The position numbers and the translations under genes were made by a program. The notes below the pieces were generated by a model. The model was not told where the DNA came from and did not search any database. It saw nothing but the letters and a program-made list of their open reading frames with translations. Positions 1 through 8,207 of a stretch of 22,652 nt of DNA are shown one piece after another. Origin of the DNA: Acidobacteriota bacterium. Its GTDB lineage: Bacteria; Acidobacteriota; Vicinamibacteria; Vicinamibacterales; UBA8438. The stretch is taken from assembly GCA_003533545.1 (NCBI GenBank), contig DQEK01000315.1, positions 1-22,652 on the forward strand, in the 5' to 3' direction. Numbering within the stretch: position 1 is the stretch's first letter; each line of letters begins with the position of its first letter.

Positions 1-1068
1 CGTGATGGTGCCGGTGGTCCAGTAGAGCATCACGTTGGTCAACAATTCGTCCTTTGTGAAGACCGATTCGATATTGCCTCCACAGTCGCACCAGGTCCTG
101 AATTTTTCGACGATCCACGCGGCTAGGCCAGCCGGGGAATCATTCAACCCGTAGCCGAGTGTCTGCGGTTTAGTGCCCTGAATACGGCTGTAGCCGCGTT
201 CCGTACTCATGAACTGTTGTCGCTCACGCAACCGCACGAGCTCTTCCTCCGCTACGCCCTCGTTGGGATTGTCCGGGTCCGGCGGCGAGGCGCCCGTCAC
301 GAAGTTGAGATGAGCGCCCGTGACGTGCTCGGCATCGTTGAAGGCCGTCCACCGGCTGATGATTCCGCCCCAGTCTCCTCCCTGTACCCCATACCGGTCA
401 TACCCGAGCCTGGCCATCAAGGCCGCGTTGATCGCGGCCATCTTCTCCGGTCCGTAGCCTGGGACTCGTGGGATGCCGGAGAAACCGTATCCAGGTAACG
501 ACGGCGCGACGACGTGAAACGCATCGCTGGTATTGCCCCCGTGGGCTTCCGGGTCGGTCAGCGGGCCGATGATTTTCGTGAACTCGACGATCGAACCCGG
601 CCAACCGTGCGTGATCAGCAGCGGAACAGCGTTCGGAATCGGAGAACGTTGGTGAATGAAGTGCAGATCAAGGCCGTCGATCTCTGTCTTGAACTGATCG
701 AGGCTGTTGAGTTGGCGCTCCTGACTCCGCCAGTCAAACTCGTCTTGCCAGTACTCGACTAACTCACGGAGATACGTGAGTTCGGTGCCGTAGTCCCACC
801 CGACGCTGTCGAGCTGATCCGGAAATCTGGTGCGCGCCAGCCGGACTTGGAGGTCCTCCAGTGTGTCTTCGGGAACCGCGATCTCAAACGGACGTATGGC
901 GGTCGGCGTGTATGGCACCTGCACGTCTTGCTCGGTGTCGCCGCTCAGGCCACTTGACCGGCCAACGCCTGGTTGCCCACAGGCCGCCAAGATCGTCATT
1001 CCCAGGATCGCCGGTACGGTTCGCCCGAAGGTCATTGACTGTGTTGCCAGTCTGGCGCCTCCCGCCAT
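1..1068 (-). CDS. Epoxide hydrolase family alpha/beta-hydrolase, predicted lipoprotein (partial, C-terminus off the left edge)
   Basis: I read 356 open codons on the minus strand down to base 1; the C-terminus with the expected catalytic His lies outside the window. After a signal segment comes the epoxide hydrolase N-terminal (EHN) region (RPFEIAVPEDTLEDLQ, LARTRFPD). The oxyanion motif HGWPG starts near residue 154. GGDWG, with nucleophile Asp near residue 232, follows, and then the family-typical YGLNDSPAGLAAWI and TKDELLTNVMLYW. The family opens epoxides through an Asp-ester intermediate. A hydrophobic stretch ending LAAC looks like a lipobox, so the enzyme is probably a membrane-anchored lipoprotein. 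An in-frame ATG at 1035 would give a more typical 19-residue signal peptide; neither start has a clear Shine-Dalgarno. The gene lies 30 bases after the acyl-CoA ligase stop and may be co-transcribed. Family is certain; substrate is unknown and juvenile-hormone-type or other hydrolysis cannot be excluded. Confidence 0.88.
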   Translation of the reverse strand, partial: MAGGARLATQSMTFGRTVPAILGMTILAACGQPGVGRSSGLSGDTEQDVQVPYTPTAIRPFEIAVPEDTLEDLQVRLARTRFPDQLDSVGWDYGTELTYLRELVEYWQDEFDWRSQERQLNSLDQFKTEIDGLDLHFIHQRSPIPNAVPLLITHGWPGSIVEFTKIIGPLTDPEAHGGNTSDAFHVVAPSLPGYGFSGIPRVPGYGPEKMAAINAALMARLGYDRYGVQGGDWGGIISRWTAFNDAEHVTGAHLNFVTGASPPDPDNPNEGVAEEELVRLRERQQFMSTERGYSRIQGTKPQTLGYGLNDSPAGLAAWIVEKFRTWCDCGGNIESVFTKDELLTNVMLYWTTGTIT

Positions 1069-1098
1069 TAGGAGTGTGTCCGTGCGGTAGGCACCATG

Positions 1099-2679
1099 CT
1101 AGCTCGCAGCGGTCTCACGGGCGGCGCGTTCCCGGTCTCTCAGCTCGCGACGGAGAATCTTGCCAGAGGCGACCTTCGGGATGGCATCGATGAACTCGAC
1201 CCGCCGGACTTTCTTGTGGGGAGCGACGCGATCAGAAACATGGGTCATGATCGCGTCGCCGGATACCTCGGCGCCAGGTTTTACGACGACGAACGCCTTC
1301 GGAATTTCGCCAGCCTCTACGTCTGGCACCGGGATGACCGCCACGTCGGCCACGGCCGGGTGCGCTTGGATGATGCCTTCGAGTTCGGCTGGTGCGACCT
1401 GCATCCCTTTGTACTTGATGAGTTCTTTTACCCGGTCCACCACGAAGAGATAGCCGTCTTCGTCGGCGCGGCCGATGTCTCCCGAGTGGAGCCAGCCGTC
1501 CTCGTCGATCATGTCGCTGGTGGCCTCGCTGTTGTTTAGGTAGCCCTTCATTACTTGCGGTCCACGGATCCAAACTTCGCCTAGTTGGTCGGCGTCGGCA
1601 TCGACGTTCGTACCCAAGTCCACGATTCGGTATTCGGTGTTGGGTAGCGCGAAGCCCACCGACTCGTGCTTGATTTCCCAGTCTTTTCCGTTGGCGTGGG
1701 TCACGGGGCTCGTTTCGGTCAGACCATATCCCTGCCGAAGCATGACGCCGTGGCGTTCGATGCACGCCTTGGCCACGGGGGCTGGTAAGGGCGCGGCACC
1801 AGACAGAATGTTGCGCAGTTTCGAGATGTCGTAGTTGTCGACCAGTGGATGCTTGGCCAGCGCGAGCACGATGGGTGGTACCAGATAGGCCATCGTGACA
1901 CCGTGCTTCTGAAGCAACTCGAGGAATTGCTCAAGATCAAATCTCGGCATCGTTACGATGGTAGCGCCAGCCCGAAGCGCGCCACTCATGATCACGACCA
2001 TGCCGTAGATGTGATAGAACGGCAAAATTCCAATCAGGACTTCTTCGTCGGACAGTTGTTCGACGGAATGTGTTTGGCACAGGTTGGAGACTAGGTTGTG
2101 GTGGGTCAGCATGACCCCCTTGGGTAAGCCCGTCGTGCCACTTGAGTAGGGGAGAGACACTAAGTCCTCCATCGGGTCGATCTCCACCACGGGTGGCTCA
2201 TCTGTTCCCTGCATCAGCGACGCGAACGGCGTCGCGCCCTCTGCCTCACCGAAGACGAAGACCTCCTGGACGGCGGTGCCCTTGACGGCTTCTTGTGCTT
2301 TATCAAGAAACTGCGGGATGGTGACTAGAAACTTCGCTTGTGAGTCGGTGAGTTGACGTTTCAACTCGTCCGGCGTGTAAAGCGGATTAACCGTTGTGTT
2401 GGCGCCCCCAGCCGCGGCAACGCCAAAGAATGCGATGGCGTATTCGGGGATGTTTGGGCTGTAGATGGCGAAGACGTCGCCTTTACGAAACCCGCGTGCT
2501 GCGAGTCCGGTCGCCGTCCGACGCACGGCGCCCACAAGCTGGCTGTAGGTGATTGTCCGTCCAGTTGGACCGTCGATGAGTGCCGGTTTATCGGCGTATT
2601 TCTCCGCGCGCTCGAACAGGAAATCCTGAAGCGGCACGTTCGGGATGTCTACATCAGGGTAGGGGCTTCGATAGATCAT
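1099..2679 (-). CDS. 4-coumarate-CoA-ligase-like acyl-CoA synthetase (AMP-forming)
   Basis: A complete 526-aa ANL-superfamily ligase that activates a carboxylic acid to its CoA thioester through an acyl-adenylate. Visible motifs: phosphate loop YSSGTTGLPKG (residues 178-188), YGLTET (318-323), the ATP-ribose Asp in GWLHSGD (D401), hinge-region VDRVKELIKYKG (415-425) and the C-terminal catalytic Lys in ASGKILRREL (K507). Length and spacing match plant 4CL and bacterial medium-chain or aryl-CoA ligases. The ATG is preceded by GGAGA at a suitable distance. The epoxide-hydrolase-like gene follows after 30 bases. With the SDRs, acyl-CoA dehydrogenases, MaoC and thiolase nearby, it probably feeds a carboxylic acid into beta-oxidation. 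Sequence alone does not distinguish aromatic from aliphatic substrate. Confidence 0.93.
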   Translation of the reverse strand: MIYRSPYPDVDIPNVPLQDFLFERAEKYADKPALIDGPTGRTITYSQLVGAVRRTATGLAARGFRKGDVFAIYSPNIPEYAIAFFGVAAAGGANTTVNPLYTPDELKRQLTDSQAKFLVTIPQFLDKAQEAVKGTAVQEVFVFGEAEGATPFASLMQGTDEPPVVEIDPMEDLVSLPYSSGTTGLPKGVMLTHHNLVSNLCQTHSVEQLSDEEVLIGILPFYHIYGMVVIMSGALRAGATIVTMPRFDLEQFLELLQKHGVTMAYLVPPIVLALAKHPLVDNYDISKLRNILSGAAPLPAPVAKACIERHGVMLRQGYGLTETSPVTHANGKDWEIKHESVGFALPNTEYRIVDLGTNVDADADQLGEVWIRGPQVMKGYLNNSEATSDMIDEDGWLHSGDIGRADEDGYLFVVDRVKELIKYKGMQVAPAELEGIIQAHPAVADVAVIPVPDVEAGEIPKAFVVVKPGAEVSGDAIMTHVSDRVAPHKKVRRVEFIDAIPKVASGKILRRELRDRERAARETAAS

Positions 2680-2779
2680 CGTCGTCTCCGAGAATACGCC
2701 GTTGGTCCGATGTGAGCTGTATCCGTGCCGTATAGCGTATGTCAGCCAGGAGTGCAGACAAAGGGGGCATTGCGCTTTG

Positions 2780-3583
2780 CTATGTCACTTGCGTGCCACC
2801 GTCAACGGGAATGACCGCACCGCTCGTGTAGGCGCCGGCCCGGGATGCGAGGTAGACGGTGATCCCGACCATTTCTTCAGGACGGCCGATGCGGCCTAGA
2901 GGACAGTTTTGCTCAATTTGCTTCCGGAACCGGGCGAGCGGCGTTTTGGTCATCTTGCTCTCAAAAAATCCGGGTGCGACGGCGTTGACCGTGATGTGGT
3001 TCGACGCCAGTTCGAGAGCAAGCGCCTTCGTCAGGTGGTGCACGGCGGCCTTGCTCGCCGAGTATGGGAACGTGCCAGTCTGCAGCACGGTCGGGATCTT
3101 GAGGCCGTCCATCGACCCGATGTTAATGATGCGCGAGGGATCGTCCGGCGACGCGCCGGCGATGAGCAGTGGGGTCAGGTCGCGGGTCAGAAAGAAAAGC
3201 GCTGTCAGATTAAGTTCGACGACTTTACGAAACCCGTCCTCTGGGAATTCCGTGAAGGGCGCTCCCCACGCGGCGCCAGCGTTGTTGACGAGAATGTCTA
3301 GTCGTTCGGCCCGTTGGGTCAGTTCTCCGACCAGACGGGCCCGGTCTGCGTCGTTCGCGAGATCGGCCGGCAGGGAATGGCACGGGCCCAGCTCCGACAG
3401 TTCGCCCGCGACCTGGTCGCAGACCGCCGCTTTACGCGACGAGATATAGACGGTTGCCCCGGCCTGCAGATACCCTTCCGCGATCATCTTGCCAATGCCC
3501 CGGGAGCCGCCGGTCACGAGCGCGACCTTGCCGGTGAGATCGAAAAGTGTGGAAACGTCGATGGCGTTGTTGTGCGCTGACAC
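2780..3583 (-). CDS. SDR-family oxidoreductase, RhlG-like
   Basis: A 267-aa classical short-chain dehydrogenase/reductase. The NAD(P)-binding TGGSRGIG is at 24-31, NNAG at 100-103, and the catalytic Ser-Tyr-Lys are S157, Y174 (YSASK) and K178. The C-terminal GAVIPVDGG is typical of 3-oxoacyl-ACP reductase-type SDRs. The segment SSRKAAVCDQVAGELSELG resembles RhlG-type beta-ketoacyl reductases; the Arg-Lys after the second beta strand suggests NADPH preference, which is inference. The start is GTG at 3583, preceded by GAGGG at a short distance; no in-frame ATG lies nearby. It probably acts on a 3-oxo- or 3-hydroxyacyl thioester alongside the ligase, but the real substrate is unknown. The gene is transcribed toward the ligase with a gap of about 100 bases. 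Confidence 0.92.
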   Translation of the reverse strand: MSAHNNAIDVSTLFDLTGKVALVTGGSRGIGKMIAEGYLQAGATVYISSRKAAVCDQVAGELSELGPCHSLPADLANDADRARLVGELTQRAERLDILVNNAGAAWGAPFTEFPEDGFRKVVELNLTALFFLTRDLTPLLIAGASPDDPSRIINIGSMDGLKIPTVLQTGTFPYSASKAAVHHLTKALALELASNHITVNAVAPGFFESKMTKTPLARFRKQIEQNCPLGRIGRPEEMVGITVYLASRAGAYTSGAVIPVDGGTQVT

Positions 3584-3811
3584 GGTCCCTCGATTTCTTT
3601 CAAGCTCGGTCTGTCATTCCACCTAAAATTCTTCACCGAATTCGATCAGCGTTTTGGACGGTGGGAGCGCGCCCTCGGTCGAAGTACCTCGGCTGCGTGT
3701 CCTTCGGCTATCACTGTGCGACCAGTCGTCTCGAGCAGCAGCGTCAGTAGCAGAGTCATGGGCGTGACTTTTCCGGCAGAGACCGACGCTCCATCGCCGT
3801 CGTGTGATCGT

Positions 3812-4288
3812 CTATTGCTCGGCGAGTGGGATAAACAACGAGATCCGGTCGTCACTGCCGACCGCCCGAGAAATGTGTCCTTGGCCCGTGACGTCCTCGG
3901 CCAGCAGGATGTGGCCAGGGTGGAGCTGGATCTTGGTGCCGTCGCCGATCTCAACCTCACTCGTGCCGCTGAGCGTAATCACGTACTGCTTGCGTGGTGC
4001 GGTGTGCCAGTCGATGAAGTAATCGGACGACGTCCGACGGAACTGCAGGCTCGTGACGTCGACCGTTTCCGACAGTTCGGTGGCGCCACGCTGCATGCCG
4101 AGCGGAACCTCATACTCCTCGGCGTGGGTCGTGCCGTCCGACCCCGTGTAGATGCGGGTCACCTTGATCGGTGTCCGTTCCTGTGCGGCCGCATGCGTGT
4201 CTGTGGTCCAATGCAGACCAACGATGGCTAGCGTCGGTATCCAACCGAACGCGACAACAGCGGTCGCGATCTTGTGTCCTGATGTCAT
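3812..4288 (-). CDS. Secreted cupin-domain protein of unknown function
   Basis: A 158-aa protein with an N-terminal hydrophobic segment (residues 8-25) and a plausible signal cleavage after THAAA (31-35), so probably periplasmic. The rest is a single small cupin-like beta-barrel: DWHTAPRKQYVITLSGTSEVEIGDG (93-117, first cupin motif) and LHPGHILLAEDVTGQGH (122-138, second motif). The usual HxH...E pair of motif 1 is reduced to a single His (H95) followed by Arg-Lys-Gln, so metal binding is doubtful. The ATG is preceded by GGAGG six bases upstream, which supports the start. It is divergent from the MFS gene across about 160 bases. I cannot assign a substrate or role. Confidence 0.82.
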   Translation of the reverse strand: MTSGHKIATAVVAFGWIPTLAIVGLHWTTDTHAAAQERTPIKVTRIYTGSDGTTHAEEYEVPLGMQRGATELSETVDVTSLQFRRTSSDYFIDWHTAPRKQYVITLSGTSEVEIGDGTKIQLHPGHILLAEDVTGQGHISRAVGSDDRISLFIPLAEQ

Positions 4289-4355
4289 GGTCGCCTCCGT
4301 TCTACGTCAGATGATGTGAATCTGCGCCGATTATAGAGCTCATCGCATCATCCGG

Positions 4356-4368
4356 CGGGTTTAACCCG
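4356..4368. promoter_or_regulatory. Inverted repeat CGGGTT-T-AACCCG in a divergent intergenic region
   Basis: A perfect 6-bp inverted repeat with a one-base centre lies between the divergent cupin and MFS genes, about 78 bases before the MFS start. It could be an operator, but short palindromes of this size arise by chance and no companion copy was found. Confidence 0.2.
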
Positions 4369-4446
4369 TGCACGCGAGGCCCAGTTCCGGTCTGGACCGA
4401 GACCGCACTTGGGGATTACGCTGGGGCTCACTTGCGGGGACTACCG

Positions 4447-5676
4447 ATGAATAAGCAGCACGTACGCGCGTGGGCACTGTTTGACTTCGCCAACTCGGTC
4501 TACCCGGCGGTAATGACGACCGCGGTTTTCCCGGTCTTCTACGTCACCTTTGTGGTGGGAGAAGAAGGAGGGGTCGGCGAACTCTGGTGGGGCCGGGCGG
4601 TGTCGGTGTCGGCTCTGGTCGTGGCGGTCTGTTCACCGCTCTTGGGTGCTATTGCGGACCGCGGAGGGGTCCGTAAGCGATTCATGCTTTTTTACACAGC
4701 CGTCTGTCTCGTCGGTGTGGCGATGATGTCGACACTCGGCGAGGGCATGGTCGTGCAGGGGTTCGTGTTGTTCCTTCTGGCCAATGTTGGCTTCGAGAGC
4801 GCGCTGGTCTTCTACAACGCGTACCTGCCAGATATCGCTCCGCCGGAGAAGCAGGGCTGGGTGTCTGGTCTTGGCTTCGGCGTGGGCTATCTGGGGTCCG
4901 CTCTCGGCCTTTTGATGGTCCTTCCGCTGGCGGCAGACCGGATCGAGTTGGTGTGGCCTCTCGTCTCGATATTTTTTCTGGTTTTCGCGTTGCCAGCTTT
5001 CTTGGTCCTGCCGAAGGACCAGCCGACCGAGATGACCGTGGCGCAGGCGGCCCGGTGGGGGGTGACCAACTTTCGAGAAATCGTGAGGGAGGTGTGGGAG
5101 TTTACTGAGCTGCGCAATTTCCTCCTTGCGTTCTTCTTCTACATCGACGGCGTGCTGACCGTCATCGTTATGGCTGGCGTTGTCGCGACGGAGACATTCG
5201 GGTTCGATCAGCAAGGCACGATCGTACTGTTTCTTATCGTGCAGCTTTCCGCACTAGTCGGGGCGTTTGCGCTGGCGACACCCACGGACCGCTACGGCCC
5301 CAAGCGGGTATTAAACGGCGTGCTCGCGCTTTGGGTCTTTGTTGGGGTGGCGGCCTACTTCATTCAGAGTCAGACCCTGTTTTACGGCATGGCCATCTTG
5401 GCCGGTTTGGGGTTGGGTTCGGTCCAAGCGGCCAGCAGGACCTTCTTATCGTTGCTGGTTCCGGGCGGGCAAGGCAGCGGCCAGGCGGCCAGGATATTCG
5501 GTTTCTACGCACTTTGCGGCAAGGCGTCGTCCGTCATCGGGCCGATGCTGTTCGGCTACGTGACCGTCTGGGCTGGTGGGAACCAGCGACCGGCGTTTCT
5601 GGCGCTGACCGGGCTGTTCCTCGTGGGATTGGTGTTGTTACAGCGTGTCGCTGACCCCCGCCTCGCTTCCGACTAG
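4447..5676 (+). CDS. UMF1-family MFS transporter (Atg22-like)
   Basis: A 409-aa polytopic membrane protein of about 12 predicted helices in the inner membrane. Family hallmarks are the N-terminal WALFDFANSVYP (about residues 9-20), the first MFS loop ADRGGVRKR, NAYLPDIAPPE and SGLGFGVGYLGSALG before helix 5, and a second loop motif TDRYGPKR in the C-terminal half. These match the UMF1 / vacuole-effluxer Atg22-like branch of the major facilitator superfamily. Bacterial members are mostly uncharacterised and proposed to export amino acids or small metabolites. I chose the ATG at 4447 because GGGGA lies six bases upstream and family members begin near this point; a TTG at 4432 is in frame but less likely. 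It converges on the PcaC-like gene with a 37-base gap. The substrate is unknown. Confidence 0.92.
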   Translation: MNKQHVRAWALFDFANSVYPAVMTTAVFPVFYVTFVVGEEGGVGELWWGRAVSVSALVVAVCSPLLGAIADRGGVRKRFMLFYTAVCLVGVAMMSTLGEGMVVQGFVLFLLANVGFESALVFYNAYLPDIAPPEKQGWVSGLGFGVGYLGSALGLLMVLPLAADRIELVWPLVSIFFLVFALPAFLVLPKDQPTEMTVAQAARWGVTNFREIVREVWEFTELRNFLLAFFFYIDGVLTVIVMAGVVATETFGFDQQGTIVLFLIVQLSALVGAFALATPTDRYGPKRVLNGVLALWVFVGVAAYFIQSQTLFYGMAILAGLGLGSVQAASRTFLSLLVPGGQGSGQAARIFGFYALCGKASSVIGPMLFGYVTVWAGGNQRPAFLALTGLFLVGLVLLQRVADPRLASD

Positions 5677-5713
5677 CGGTCGCGCAGGCCGGCGCAAGGC
5701 TCGGCGTTCCCAT

Positions 5714-6118
5714 TCACGCGGTGTCGTCGATCGGTGCGGGCGCTACGCCCTCCGTGTCAAACACTTCGCGCGCCAAGCGAAATGCTTCCACTCCGGCCGG
5801 GATGCCACAGTAGATCGCGACCTGCAGCAGAGTATCTCGGATCTCCTCCACAGTGCAGCCGTTGCGTAACGCTCCGCGCACGTGGGTCTTGAATTCGTGA
5901 CTCCGGTTCAGCGCCGAGATCATCGCGAGGTTGATCAGGCTGCGCTGGCGATCATCGAGGGTCGTTCGGGTCCAGACGGTTCCCCAGCAGTATCGGGTTA
6001 CCAGCTGTTGGAATTCGGTGTCGAAGCTGTCGAGTCCGTTCAACGCTCGGTCGACATAGTCGTCGCCGAGCACCTTACGTCTCGCGGTTAGTCCTTCTTC
6101 ATGTGACTCGGTGGACAT
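5714..6118 (-). CDS. Carboxymuconolactone decarboxylase family protein, PcaC-like
   Basis: A 134-aa all-helical protein. The core RQRSLINLAMISALNR, HVRGALRNGCTVEEIRDTLLQ and VAIYCGIPAGVEAFR matches gamma-carboxymuconolactone decarboxylases of the protocatechuate branch of the beta-ketoadipate pathway. Family length is about 130 aa, which supports the ATG at 6118. AAAGGAGAG lies about ten bases upstream; the frame continues to 6208 but that would add an unusual extension. There are no other pca genes in the window, so the true reaction is uncertain. Many PcaC-like proteins outside pca operons are peroxidase-like or unknown. It is divergent from the acyl-CoA dehydrogenase across 119 bases, so the two may share a control region. 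Confidence 0.88.
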   Translation of the reverse strand: MSTESHEEGLTARRKVLGDDYVDRALNGLDSFDTEFQQLVTRYCWGTVWTRTTLDDRQRSLINLAMISALNRSHEFKTHVRGALRNGCTVEEIRDTLLQVAIYCGIPAGVEAFRLAREVFDTEGVAPAPIDDTA

Positions 6119-6237
6119 GAGTGGTGTCTCTCCTTTCTGCTGGACATGGGCCGCGAGTGTACCATTCACCCCGGACGGCGCTTGTCGGGTGGGGTTCACG
6201 TTGGGCACTACCGTGACGGTGCGTCAGGAGGCCGAGG

Positions 6238-7398
6238 ATGGATTTCACACTAACTGAGGAGCAGCGGGCCTTGCAGGCGACGGCGCGTGAGTTCGCGCGT
6301 GGAGAGATGGCCAGGGTGGCGGAAGAACTTGAGCGCAACGCGACCCCGTTGTCGCGAGATTGGTTAAAACGCTATGCAGAGATGGGGTTTCTCGGTGTGA
6401 ACGTGTCGGCCGGACATGGGGGGCTCGGACTTGGGAACCTGGACGCGTTCGTGGTGCTTGAGGAGTTCGCCAAGGTGTCGTCGGCCGTGGCGTTCCCGAT
6501 CTTCGAGTCGGTGGCTGGACCGGTGCACGCCCTAGCCCATTTTGCAGATGAGGGGTTGAAACAGCGGGTGATTCCGGCGGTCTGCGCGGGGGAGATGATC
6601 GTTGCCGTGGCTATGTCCGAACCGGAGGCAGGGACGGCCCTGACGGACCTACGGACGCGCGCGGAGATACGCGGTGATCGGATCGTGATTAATGGTTCTA
6701 AACGCTGGTGTTCGGGTGGCGGACACTCCGATGCGTATCTGGTCTATTGCCGGTTGTCTGACAAACCGGGCGCCAAAGGGATCGGTGCCGTTTTCGTCGA
6801 GAAAGAAGCAACCGGATTGACGTTTGGGGAGCAAGAGCAGCTCATGGGGTTTCGTGGTATTCCCGAAGCAGATCTCTACTTCGATGAAGTGTCGGTACCG
6901 GCGGATCATCTCGTGGTCCCAGCCGGGGGGTTCCCTAAACTGATGCAGGCGTTCGATCTCGAGCGCTGTGGCAACGCCACGATGGCGCTCGGTCAGGCCT
7001 CTGGGGCGCTTGAAGATGCTCTGGTGTGGGTACAAGACCGGCAACAGTTCGGTAAACCAATCGTGGAGTTTCAGGCCGTACAGCTAAAACTAGCTGAGAT
7101 GGCCATGCAGGTCGAGGCATCGAGGATGCTCATCTATCGCGCCGCGCAAGGTGCGGAAGGGGGCCTTCCGTCTGTCCTCGATTCGAGCATTGCCAAGTGC
7201 GTGTCGAACGAGTCTGCCAGGAATGTGACCAGTGCTGCGGTGCAGCTGATGGGTGGATATGGTTACTCCCGTGACTACCCGATGGAGCGACGTCTACGCG
7301 ACGCGTGGGGATGGGGTATCGCGGGAGGCACCATTGACATCCAGAAAGTCAACATCGCGTCGGCACTTGTGGGACGCCGGTTCGACCAGCGTCGATAA
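6238..7398 (+). CDS. Acyl-CoA dehydrogenase with isovaleryl-CoA-dehydrogenase-type catalytic Glu
   Basis: A complete 386-aa FAD-dependent acyl-CoA dehydrogenase that makes a 2,3-double bond in an acyl-CoA and passes electrons to ETF. The N-terminal helical domain begins MDFTLTEEQRALQ. The mid-domain flavin motifs are VAMSEPEAGT and INGSKRWCSGGG, and the C-terminal domain carries DRQQFGKPIVEFQAVQ and QLMGGYGYSRDYPMERRLRD. The loop that in short- and medium-chain enzymes reads YEGT (Glu is the base) here reads AGGT (A362-T365, G363 at the Glu position). The segment FDLER (E242) matches the LDLER segment that supplies the base in isovaleryl-CoA dehydrogenase. Start is well supported by AGGAGG six bases upstream. 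A branched or bulky acyl-CoA is a reasonable guess. It converges on the next CMD gene with a 17-base gap. Confidence 0.95.
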   Translation: MDFTLTEEQRALQATAREFARGEMARVAEELERNATPLSRDWLKRYAEMGFLGVNVSAGHGGLGLGNLDAFVVLEEFAKVSSAVAFPIFESVAGPVHALAHFADEGLKQRVIPAVCAGEMIVAVAMSEPEAGTALTDLRTRAEIRGDRIVINGSKRWCSGGGHSDAYLVYCRLSDKPGAKGIGAVFVEKEATGLTFGEQEQLMGFRGIPEADLYFDEVSVPADHLVVPAGGFPKLMQAFDLERCGNATMALGQASGALEDALVWVQDRQQFGKPIVEFQAVQLKLAEMAMQVEASRMLIYRAAQGAEGGLPSVLDSSIAKCVSNESARNVTSAAVQLMGGYGYSRDYPMERRLRDAWGWGIAGGTIDIQKVNIASALVGRRFDQRR

Positions 7399-7415
7399 AC
7401 GGTCCATTTCGACGA

Positions 7416-7988
7416 TCAAACGGGAAACCGCTCTAGCCCCGGCCGCATCCCTTCACGCATCGGCGTTCGAGCCGTGTTCATCATCATTGCGAGCAGCGAG
7501 TAATAGCCTAGGAGGCCGACCGTGTCGACGATGCCTTGTTCACCGAACAGGTCCGCTGCCCGTGCGTAGGTTACGTCGCTCACACGCTGGTTGCGTAGTA
7601 GTTCCACGCAGAAGTCGTAGAGGGTCGACTCCTCGTTGGTCATGTCGGTCGGCCGTCGGCCGTCGGCTACCGCCTCAATGACTAGGGGACCGAGGCCCGC
7701 TGTCGCTGCCTCGGTCGAGTGAACACCCCATTCGAACTGCTGGCACCAGTGTCGGGCCGAGATCAAGATCACCAACTCGCTCAGCTGGCGCGGGAGCGCG
7801 CTTCGGTACCGTAAGTATTCGCCGACGCGCTGTACCTTGCCGAGGAGTTCGGGGCTGCGTAGGAGCGGGATAAAGGGGCCCTCGAAGACGGTGGTGTTTC
7901 GCACCTGCTTATAGTCGTTTACGGCGTCGCGCTGTGCGGCGGTCATGTCGGCCGCAAGTATGGGTGGCATGCGATCGGTTGAGTTCAC
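7416..7988 (-). CDS. Carboxymuconolactone decarboxylase (CMD/AhpD-fold) family protein
   Basis: A 190-aa helical protein. The core LPRQLSELVILISARHWCQQFEWGVHSTEAATAG (residues 66-99) matches the CMD helix pair seen in many uncharacterised proteins with E71 and H90. It has a single Cys (C82) rather than the CxxC of AhpD peroxidase partners, so an AhpD-type disulfide reaction is unlikely. It is longer than PcaC and clearly a different subgroup from the one at 5714-6118. The start is GTG at 7988, supported by AAGGAG about five bases upstream. It is divergent from the SDR at 8208. The function is unknown; related proteins are often found with acyl-CoA and aromatic catabolism genes. Confidence 0.85.
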   Translation of the reverse strand: MNSTDRMPPILAADMTAAQRDAVNDYKQVRNTTVFEGPFIPLLRSPELLGKVQRVGEYLRYRSALPRQLSELVILISARHWCQQFEWGVHSTEAATAGLGPLVIEAVADGRRPTDMTNEESTLYDFCVELLRNQRVSDVTYARAADLFGEQGIVDTVGLLGYYSLLAMMMNTARTPMREGMRPGLERFPV

Positions 7989-8207
7989 ACCAGCTCCTTC
8001 CTCGTCCCGCCTCGGAGGTGGGCGGGAGCGACAATCGTATAATGAGGGCTACCGCTGTTCGACGGCACAGTTACGGGCGGTGGGCCGTCACCGTCCGTGC
8101 GGGATGGTCGAGCGCACCGACCGGCTCGGTCGGAACGGTGCAACCTCCGGACGCATTGCGAAAGGGCTAGTGGCTGTGTTTGGACCACGGATTACCTAGG
8201 CGCTTAC

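Noticed and set aside
3584..3811. Open frames in the gap between the SDR and the cupin gene
   Set aside because: They run antisense or out of frame into the cupin gene and show low-complexity, Arg/Ser-rich translations typical of non-coding frames in GC-rich DNA.
4310..4352. Inverted repeat GATGATG / CATCATC with a 29-base spacer upstream of the cupin gene
   Set aside because: Seven-base arms with a long spacer are expected by chance, and the stem has no neighbouring T-run or second copy.
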